Of a stretch of 64,000 bases of DNA, positions 57,971 through 64,000 are shown in pieces; position 1 is the first letter of the stretch; each line of letters opens with the position of its first letter. The stretch comes from Parvibaculaceae bacterium Mf 1.05b.01. GTDB lineage: Bacteria; Pseudomonadota; Alphaproteobacteria; Parvibaculales; Parvibaculaceae. Location: assembly GCA_000509225.1 (NCBI GenBank), contig BAOK01000001.1, forward strand, positions 1,612,001 to 1,676,000, read 5' to 3'. A model generated the notes under the pieces. The model worked only from the letters and a program-made list of their open reading frames with translations. It searched no databases and had not been told where the DNA came from. The position numbers were made by a program, and so were the translations under genes.

Positions 57971-60907
57971 TCAGGAGGCGGGATCGCCGATTATCTCGGC
58001 ATACGCGTCCATGACTTCTGCCTGCGCTTCTCTGAGCGATGCCTCCAGGACAGCAAAGTCTGGCGCATTGCCTGCCTGAGCCAAACGCATTTTTAGACTT
58101 TCTGTCGCTGTGTCTGGCGCGAGATTGCCCGTCACACATATCCGTAAAACATGGGTGAGATCGTGTTGCAGGTCGAAGGCGGCCTGCAACCGGTCCGACA
58201 GGCTTTGCGTGAGCAGGCCAAGACGCGCGGCATTGGAATATACCGAGCGGGTGTCCGGTGTCAGAATGTCTGGATGAGCTCGTGCATGCACGAGTTGCAA
58301 ATATTGCGCGATGAATTCGAGATCAATGAGACCGCCGCGAACCTGCTTGAAGGACCAAGGGTCTTTCGTCCCAAACTCTTTTTCAATGCGCGTTCTCATC
58401 TCTTCTACGTCCATAGCGGTCTTACCGGGATCGCGCTCCTGGGTGAGTGTCTCTCTGATGATCGCCTCAACTTTACCCACGATTGTCGGTGGACCGCTCA
58501 CAACCCGAGCGCGGGTCAATGCCATATGCTCCCAGGTCCAGGCGTTTTCCGCTTGATAGGCTTTAAACGATGCGAGTTGCGATGCTACCGGCCCCGCATT
58601 GCCCGACGGTCGAAGTCTGAGGTCCACCTCATAGAGCTTGCCCTCAGCGGTAGGTGCTGTGAGGGCACTCACCAGCTGCTGGGTCTGCCTTGCGTAATAT
58701 TGAGAGGGCACGAGTGGTTTCTTGCCATCAGATGCGTCAACGCCTTCTTGCATGTCATAGATGGTGATGATGTCGAGGTCGGATGCGGCACTCATCTCCC
58801 GGCTGCCCAATTTACCCATGGCAATCACTGCCATCTCCCCGCTCGGCATTGCGCCATGCTTTCGTTCGATCTGTCTGGCAACGTGAGTTTGCATCTGGCG
58901 GATCAGCACTGTTGCGACAGCGCTGTAGGCAGGGCCTGCCTCCTTGGCGTTCGCGCTGGCGGATAGGACCCGGACGCCTAATCGGAAGCGCTGTTCGCGT
59001 GCCCAGATGCGGGCGAAATCCAGCACATCCTCAAAATATTGCGCAGCGTTCAGTGCTTCTGCCAGTTCCGCCTCCAACGCAGTTTCCTCTGGAAGTGCGG
59101 AGAAGAAACTTGGCGACAGGACAGCGTCCAACACACCCGCGTTTTGGCTGAGATAGCTTGAAAGACGGGGCGCCGTGCCGCAGATCTCAGCAATCAAGCT
59201 CAACAAGCTGGGGTTTGCATAGAGCAGTGAGAAGAGTTGCACGCCAGCAGGCAGGCCACTGAGGAACTGATCAAAGCGAAGGAAGGCGATGTCCGGCTCG
59301 GCTGTGCGCGACAGCGCACGCAACAGCTCCGGCATGAGAGCCGTCAGCCGTTCTCGCGAGCGCGGACTTCGGGTCGCAGAAAACCGGCCCGTGTGCCACC
59401 CGCGGATGGTCGCTGACATGTCAGTTACATTTGCAAAGCCAAGTTCGCTGAGCGTCGTCAGTGTCTCAGGATCATCTTCGGTTCCGGTGAACACGAGGCT
59501 CCCGCCCTCTTCACCTAACGGCGGGGCGGTCTCGAAGAGCGCCATATAATGCGTCTGGACCCGCGAGAGGTGGTTGAGCAGATCGTGCTCAAAGGCGTCT
59601 CGGTCGCCATATCCCATGAAGCAGGCGACATGTTCGATGCCTTCGGCGGTTGCCGGCAAAGAATGCGTCTGCTCATCATCGATCATCTGTAAGCGATGTT
59701 CTAGCGTCCGCAGGAACCGGTAGGCCGCCTTCATTTCGTCAGCGACCAGTGGTTCGATCCATTCCTTTGCCACCAGCTTGTCCAGCATAGGAACGGTTTG
59801 CATACCGCGCAGGTCTTCATCTCTGCCGCCAGCGATCAATTGCTGGGTTTGAACGAAAAATTCAATCTCCCGAATGCCGCCGCGGCCAAGTTTTATGTTG
59901 TGCCCCTCAACAGCAATGGTGCTGTGTCCTCCGACCGCATGGATCTGGCGTTTCATCGAATGAACATCTTCAATCGCTGCATAGTCGAGATATTTGCGCC
60001 AGATGAAGGGAGACAACATGGACAGGAAACGTTTGCCCGCCTCAAGGTCACACGCAGCAGGGCGCGCTTTTATGTAGGCCGCACGTTCCCAGTTCTGACC
60101 GCGGCTTTCGTAATATTGTTCCGCAGCAGGAAGCGACACAGCGACGCGTGTGCCCCCTGGGTCAGGACGCAGCCTCAGGTCCGTGCGGAAGACATAACCG
60201 TCCGCTGTGCGCTCCTGCATCAGTTTCACAATGTCTTTGGTGAGACGCACGAAGAATGTGCTCTCGTCGAGTCCTTCTTTCAGCGACAGGGTGCCCGGCT
60301 CATAAAAGACGACAATATCAATGTCACTGGAATAGTTGAGTTCACCCGACCCGTATTTTCCCATTGCCAAAACCACGAGCCCACTCGTCGCCGGAGAGAC
60401 GCTGTCCTCAACAATGTCGCCCTTCTCCCTCGCCCGTTGCAGCGCCCAAGCAAATCCCGCCTCCAAGACCGTGTCCGCGAACCGTGTGAGGTTGCCGGTT
60501 ACTTCCTCCAGGGACCAAAGACCGGTGACGTCTGCAGCAGCGGTGCGAACCGCCATCTCCGATTTCGCCCGGCGGACGATGGCCATCAGTTCGTCAAAGG
60601 TTGCGGCGCCTTCTGAAGCAACCATGATTTCGTTTAGGGATGCCTCAAAGGCCTCACTTGGTGGCGTTTTAGCAATGGATGGCAACAGCGCTGGATAGCG
60701 AAGGCAGGTGCGGGCAATGAAGGGGGAATTTCCAGCCAGAGAGACCGCAAAATCGCCGAAGGTTTCCGTCTCAGCCACATCCTGCCAGTCAGTTCCCGCC
60801 AGCGCCGCTCGCAGATCGGTCAATGTCTCCTGCCCACGGGCTTTATCAGCGCCCGCTGGCAGCGCATGCGTGACCTCAAGTAAGGACCTATCAGACTTTG
60901 CTGCCAT
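57971..60907 (-). CDS. glnE: Glutamine synthetase adenylyltransferase/adenylyl-removing enzyme
   Basis: A 978-residue two-headed enzyme that adds AMP to and removes it from glutamine synthetase, tuning nitrogen assimilation in answer to PII. Both nucleotidyltransferase centres are seen: GSGELNYSSDIDIVVFYE (N-terminal adenylyl-removing domain) and GSREMSAASDLDIITIYD (C-terminal adenylylating domain), each with the D-x-D site. A central helical regulatory part lies between. The ATG at 60907 is used; a GTG at 60919 overlaps the ribosome site GGGAG. It lies downstream of HU but behind a terminator. Confidence 0.94.
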   Translation of the reverse strand: MAAKSDRSLLEVTHALPAGADKARGQETLTDLRAALAGTDWQDVAETETFGDFAVSLAGNSPFIARTCLRYPALLPSIAKTPPSEAFEASLNEIMVASEGAATFDELMAIVRRAKSEMAVRTAAADVTGLWSLEEVTGNLTRFADTVLEAGFAWALQRAREKGDIVEDSVSPATSGLVVLAMGKYGSGELNYSSDIDIVVFYEPGTLSLKEGLDESTFFVRLTKDIVKLMQERTADGYVFRTDLRLRPDPGGTRVAVSLPAAEQYYESRGQNWERAAYIKARPAACDLEAGKRFLSMLSPFIWRKYLDYAAIEDVHSMKRQIHAVGGHSTIAVEGHNIKLGRGGIREIEFFVQTQQLIAGGRDEDLRGMQTVPMLDKLVAKEWIEPLVADEMKAAYRFLRTLEHRLQMIDDEQTHSLPATAEGIEHVACFMGYGDRDAFEHDLLNHLSRVQTHYMALFETAPPLGEEGGSLVFTGTEDDPETLTTLSELGFANVTDMSATIRGWHTGRFSATRSPRSRERLTALMPELLRALSRTAEPDIAFLRFDQFLSGLPAGVQLFSLLYANPSLLSLIAEICGTAPRLSSYLSQNAGVLDAVLSPSFFSALPEETALEAELAEALNAAQYFEDVLDFARIWAREQRFRLGVRVLSASANAKEAGPAYSAVATVLIRQMQTHVARQIERKHGAMPSGEMAVIAMGKLGSREMSAASDLDIITIYDMQEGVDASDGKKPLVPSQYYARQTQQLVSALTAPTAEGKLYEVDLRLRPSGNAGPVASQLASFKAYQAENAWTWEHMALTRARVVSGPPTIVGKVEAIIRETLTQERDPGKTAMDVEEMRTRIEKEFGTKDPWSFKQVRGGLIDLEFIAQYLQLVHARAHPDILTPDTRSVYSNAARLGLLTQSLSDRLQAAFDLQHDLTHVLRICVTGNLAPDTATESLKMRLAQAGNAPDFAVLEASLREAQAEVMDAYAEIIGDPAS

Positions 60908-60934
60908 TGTGCGTCTCACTCCCTTTTAGCCAAA

Positions 60935-60964
60935 GAAAAAGGCCCGTCGGAAACCGACAGGCCT
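60935..60964 (-). terminator. Intrinsic terminator of the HU gene
   Basis: Read leftward, AGGCCTGTCGG pairs with CCGACGGGCCT around TTT and is followed by a T run of five or more. It ends transcription from HU before glnE. Confidence 0.87.
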
Positions 60965-60990
60965 ATTCCTACAGCATTGCTGAAATAAGA

Positions 60991-61275
60991 TCAGCAGCCA
61001 GCTGACTCTTTCAGCTGTGAAGACGGGCGGAACCGCAATGTCTTCGATGCTTTGATCTTGATCGCTTCGCCGGTGCGTGGGTTGCGACCCATGCGGGCTT
61101 TCCGCTTGGAAACAGAAAATGTTCCAAACGTACCGATCGTGTATTTGCCTTCTTTCTTCGATGCTTTGAGACCGGCTTCGATCTGACCGAATACCAGTTC
61201 TACAGCCCGCTTTGCTTCTGCTTTGCTCAGATCGCCAGCGTCTGCAACGCGTTCAATAAAGTCTGCTTTGCTCAT
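60991..61275 (-). CDS. HU-family DNA-binding protein
   Basis: A 94-residue nucleoid protein. The helical N-part is SKADFIERVADAGDLSKAEA, and the beta arm is GKYTIGTFGTFSVSKRKARM and GRNPRTGEAIKIKASKTLRF, with the conserved proline that intercalates DNA. It acts as a dimer. The last residues, SSQLKESAGC, are longer than E. coli HU and end in Cys. GGAGAGTGGACTT precedes the ATG. A strong terminator follows. Confidence 0.95.
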   Translation of the reverse strand: MSKADFIERVADAGDLSKAEAKRAVELVFGQIEAGLKASKKEGKYTIGTFGTFSVSKRKARMGRNPRTGEAIKIKASKTLRFRPSSQLKESAGC

Positions 61276-61544
61276 AAGTCCACTCTCCTAAATTGGCCTC
61301 CGGGTGCCCCCGTCGTAACGAGCAGTAACAAATGACAAAAATTGCCGCTACGAAAATTCGCACTGTTTTCGCTTAAGGAAGCATTTTTCCGGGGATAAAC
61401 GGCAAACAGAGGCGGAAATGATGCAAATTGGTGTCGCATCAGCGCTTCAAACTGTAAGAATCCGGCTTGGGAATGCGGGTCAGAGAACATTTTCCGAATC
61501 AGTTTTGACAGACCACCGACGCGAATCGCATGACAGGAGACAGT

Positions 61545-62438
61545 ATGAGCACGATCGGAATAATCGGAATGGGTGGTATGGGGCATCGCGTCGCCGCAGA
61601 ACTCAATGAGGGTGGACATCGCGTTTTGACCTGTCTTGCCGGTCGGAGCGACCTCTCCAGAACTCGCGCAGCCCAAGCCGGTGCACTTGACGTCGCAACT
61701 TTGGAGGCATTGGTTGACGAGGCCGGGATCATTCTCTCAATCATGCCGCCGGAGGATGCTGCCTCTGTCGCAGCAACGATCAACTCGGCTTTCAAGACGA
61801 CTGGGTCAAATGCGTATTATGTCGACTGCAATGCAGTCGCTCCGCAAACAAGTCAGGATATCGGAGCGGGAATTGTGGATTCAGGCGGGCGCTTTATCGA
61901 TGGAGGTATCATCGGCATGCCGCCACAAAACGGACAACGCATCAGACTGTTTGTCAGTGGTCCTGATTTGGATGCACTCGCACCTCTTGATGGCCATGGG
62001 ATTGATCTCAAGCCGATTGGTCCGACTATTGGCCAGGCATCAGGTATCAAGATGTGTTACGCGGCTCTCACAAAAGGACAAATGACGCTGCACGCGGCGA
62101 TTCTCATGCTGGCCCACTCTCTGGATCTGCTGGGGCCTCTCTCAGCCGAGCTGGAACTCAGCCAGAATGATGCCTGGCAGCGCATGCAGTTTACGACGCC
62201 TTTCATTGCACCTGATTCAGGCAGGTGGGTCGGTGAGATGAATGAAATTGCCGCCACATTTCGTGCCGCTCACCTGCCGACCGGCTTCCACGATGCCGCC
62301 GCACAGGTTTTTGAAGCAGCCGCAACCACGCCGCTCGCTGCTGCTACGCGGGAGACCGCGGATTTCAGCGTACCTCTGAGCGAGGTTGTTGCGCTCTATA
62401 CCGACGCTTGCCAGAAGGCGCTGCAGCGAAACAACTAG
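61545..62438 (+). CDS. NAD(P)-dependent 6-phosphogluconate-dehydrogenase-like oxidoreductase (DUF1932)
   Basis: A 297-residue enzyme of the beta-hydroxyacid dehydrogenase group. The Rossmann motif is IGIIGMGGMGHRVAAELNEG. The middle has VDCNAVAPQTSQDIG (substrate loop) and FIDGGIIGMPPQNGQRI, and the catalytic lysine is in ASGIKMCYAALTKG. The C-terminal domain (LGPLSAELELSQNDAW to the end) is of the DUF1932 type. Substrate unknown. The ATG at 61545 is preferred because AGGAGACAGT precedes it; an ATG at 61530 would add five residues. Its TAG overlaps the stop of the convergent histidine kinase gene. Confidence 0.86.
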   Translation: MSTIGIIGMGGMGHRVAAELNEGGHRVLTCLAGRSDLSRTRAAQAGALDVATLEALVDEAGIILSIMPPEDAASVAATINSAFKTTGSNAYYVDCNAVAPQTSQDIGAGIVDSGGRFIDGGIIGMPPQNGQRIRLFVSGPDLDALAPLDGHGIDLKPIGPTIGQASGIKMCYAALTKGQMTLHAAILMLAHSLDLLGPLSAELELSQNDAWQRMQFTTPFIAPDSGRWVGEMNEIAATFRAAHLPTGFHDAAAQVFEAAATTPLAAATRETADFSVPLSEVVALYTDACQKALQRNN

Positions 62439-63820
62439 GTGGCCCTCACCGGCAATCGCAAAACCGCTTTCAAACCCGGCTCAGCATCATCGAGCTTAAG
62501 CTTGCCGCCATGCAATTGTGCCGCCGCCGCTACGAGTGATAGCCCAAGGCCACTGCCGGGTGTATTGCGGCTTTCTTCCAGGCGAACAAACCGTCCAAGA
62601 ACGCGTTCTCGATCTTCAATGGCAATTCCTGGTCCATTGTCGGAGACACTGACCGTCACCGCACCCGGCTCCCGTCGTGCAACGACCCTAATCTGAGGCG
62701 CACCACACGTCGCCTTGTTGCCATGCTTGATCGCATTGTCGAGCAAATTTGCGATCGCCTGTGCCAACAATTCCCGATTGCCGAATATCTCAAGTTCCTC
62801 ATCGGTTTCCACGGTGCAGGTGATTCCGGCATCTTCGGCGACAGGTTCGTAGAGCTCAACCGCGTCATGCACGAGCTCTCCCAAATCAAAGCGCGTCATG
62901 GTATCGCGCATAGACCCCGTCTCCGCACGTGCAATGGCGAGCAATGAATTAAATGTCGAGAGAAGATGATCTGCGTCAGCGATAGAGCGCTCAAGCTCCG
63001 TGCGAACTTCTTCGGTTGATCCCTCCCGCATCATCGCCATTTCAAGACGCGTCCTCAGGCGGTTCAACGGGCTTCTGAGATCATGGGCCACATTGTCGGT
63101 CACTTCGCGCATGCCGGTCATCAGACTCTCGATCTGTTCCAGCATCTCATTCAAATTCTCAGCCAGTTGGTCGAACTCATCACCAGATCCCGCGACGGAG
63201 ACACGCTGGGAGAGATCACCACGGATGATGTTGCGGCTGGTTTGGTTGATCTCATCAACGCGGGCCAACATGTTCCGGCTGATGATGACACCGCCGACAA
63301 GCCCCAGTGCCACAGTGAGGGCAATTGCCCAGGCAAGGGATGAGGTGATGAGGTTTTCAATGCTGCGCAATTCCTGCACGTCGCGCCCAACCAGGAGGAA
63401 TGACCCGTCAGGCAATGGAAACGCCCGCGCGCGCGCAGAGTGAACTTCCGAGCCTTCCATGGTGAGCCGATTGAACTGAAAATCCATCCACCCGTCGGGG
63501 CCTGGCTCCACCCCCGGCCGACGGCCCAGATTGCCCGCGAGTACGCTGCCTCTCGGATCGACGAGCAGATAGAGGCTCTGACGCGGGTCGCGGCTGCGTT
63601 GAATGACAATATGCACGAGCTGGGCAAGGCCCCCTTGGGCATATTGTTCGGCCAGACCTGTGATTTCCACCTGAACCGCTTCATCCGACTGGCGGGCCAG
63701 AAACCCGGCGGTGTTCCAGTACACATAACCCAGAAGCGCGATCGCAGAAGTGGCGAAAAGCGCGAGGTAAATCAGCGCCAGTCTGAAGGTGGTTGTATTT
63801 AGAAGATTACCCTGCTGCAC
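62435..63820 (-). CDS. Sensor histidine kinase of an OmpR-type two-component system
   Basis: A 461-residue kinase with two membrane helices (about 12-34 and 165-187), a periplasmic loop of about 130 residues between them, and a HAMP domain (SRNMLARVDEINQTSRNIIR). HisKA has NVAHDLRSPLNRLRTRLEMA with His246, and the HATPase domain has N (LLDNAIKHGN), G1 (VSDNGPGI) and G2 (GSGLGLSLVAAAAQLHGG) boxes. The start is a GTG at 63820, overlapping the end of the response regulator gene by 14 bases; no standard start is better placed. The periplasmic sequence gives no hint of the signal. Confidence 0.88.
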   Translation of the reverse strand: MQQGNLLNTTTFRLALIYLALFATSAIALLGYVYWNTAGFLARQSDEAVQVEITGLAEQYAQGGLAQLVHIVIQRSRDPRQSLYLLVDPRGSVLAGNLGRRPGVEPGPDGWMDFQFNRLTMEGSEVHSARARAFPLPDGSFLLVGRDVQELRSIENLITSSLAWAIALTVALGLVGGVIISRNMLARVDEINQTSRNIIRGDLSQRVSVAGSGDEFDQLAENLNEMLEQIESLMTGMREVTDNVAHDLRSPLNRLRTRLEMAMMREGSTEEVRTELERSIADADHLLSTFNSLLAIARAETGSMRDTMTRFDLGELVHDAVELYEPVAEDAGITCTVETDEELEIFGNRELLAQAIANLLDNAIKHGNKATCGAPQIRVVARREPGAVTVSVSDNGPGIAIEDRERVLGRFVRLEESRNTPGSGLGLSLVAAAAQLHGGKLKLDDAEPGLKAVLRLPVRAT

Positions 63821-64000
63821 GTAGCGAGTATCCGGCACCTCGGATCGTATGCAAGAGGGGAACGTCGAAATTTTTGTCAATTTTCGACCTGAGCCGCGAA
63901 ATATGCACGTCGATCACGTTGGTTTGGGGATCAAAATGATATTCCCAGACATTCTCCAGCAGCATCGTCCGGGTGACGACCCGGTCAGCATTTTTCATGA
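63807..64000 (-). CDS. OmpR-family response regulator, C-terminal part at window edge
   Basis: Only the last 64 or so residues are in the window. They form the end of an OmpR-type winged-helix domain, including NADRVVTRTMLLENVWEYHF (recognition helix region) and NVIDVHISRLRSKIDKNFDV, then HTIRGAGYSLRAAG. It is the partner of the histidine kinase that overlaps its stop. The receiver domain lies beyond the right edge. Confidence 0.88.
   Translation of the reverse strand, partial: MKNADRVVTRTMLLENVWEYHFDPQTNVIDVHISRLRSKIDKNFDVPLLHTIRGAGYSLRAAG

Noticed and set aside
59798-60616. 272-codon plus-strand frame
   Set aside because: Antisense shadow inside glnE.
1-64000. CRISPR arrays, prophage, transposases, tRNA or rRNA genes
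   Set aside because: No regularly spaced direct repeats, phage or transposase proteins, or tRNA-like cloverleaf sequence were seen on reading.

Overview
The window looks like a chromosomal segment of a free-living alphaproteobacterium. GC content is about 57-58% by eye. Supporting signs are PleC/DivJ-type histidine kinases, a DUF1289 protein, ATGA-coupled operons, many acyl-CoA dehydrogenases and short dispersed palindromes of a rhizobial type. A Parvibaculum/Rhodobiaceae-like aerobe that lives on lipids fits best, but that placement is inference. I see no rRNA, tRNA, CRISPR array, transposase or phage gene.

Layout. 1-3.5 kb: edge-truncated GPH sugar:cation symporter, then a CNT nucleoside transporter and a glutathione transferase, all leftward. 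3.7-10 kb: SDR dehydrogenase, gamma-glutamyltransferase, a betaine/choline-type binding-protein/permease fusion without an ATPase gene, a GNAT enzyme and a nucleotidyltransferase. 10-18.4 kb: rhodanese, GNAT, acyl-CoA dehydrogenase, small monooxygenase-fold protein, enoyl-CoA hydratase, membrane histidine kinase and a first acyl-CoA dehydrogenase pair. 18.4-29 kb: a CobT-like protein lacking the usual catalytic Glu, DUF1289 protein, GST-like protein, SUMT, ABA4-like protein, MarR regulator, retropepsin-like protease, phosphomannomutase, TauE exporter, FMN lactate-type oxidase and DusA. 28-33 kb: a low-GC DUF4238 gene, an AlkC-like repair protein, a TetR-coupled unknown and two unknown membrane proteins. 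33-39 kb: FabY ketosynthase, MltF-like transglycosylase and a second acyl-CoA dehydrogenase pair. 39-49 kb: MarR regulator divergent from an RND efflux pair, aminopeptidase N and a PAS histidine kinase. 49-58 kb: glutamine-synthetase-family enzyme, a four-gene EF-hand/ECF sigma/anti-sigma/periplasmic sensor operon, and a three-gene translationally coupled operon of two PYROXD2-like flavoproteins and a GcvT-like protein. 58-64 kb: GlnE, HU, a 6-phosphogluconate-dehydrogenase-like enzyme and a two-component system running off the right edge.

How the genes fit together. Five acyl-CoA dehydrogenases (two in large/small pairs), an enoyl-CoA hydratase, an SDR and FabY point to lipid or steroid-like acyl-CoA catabolism plus fatty acid synthesis. 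GlnE, the GS-like enzyme, the gamma-glutamyltransferase and the betaine-type transporter fusion point to nitrogen and amine metabolism. The best candidates for something undescribed are the PYROXD2/PYROXD2/GcvT-like operon with its upstream palindrome, the EF-hand/ECF operon, the atypical CobT, and two genes whose best reading frames extend upstream of any ATG, GTG or TTG.
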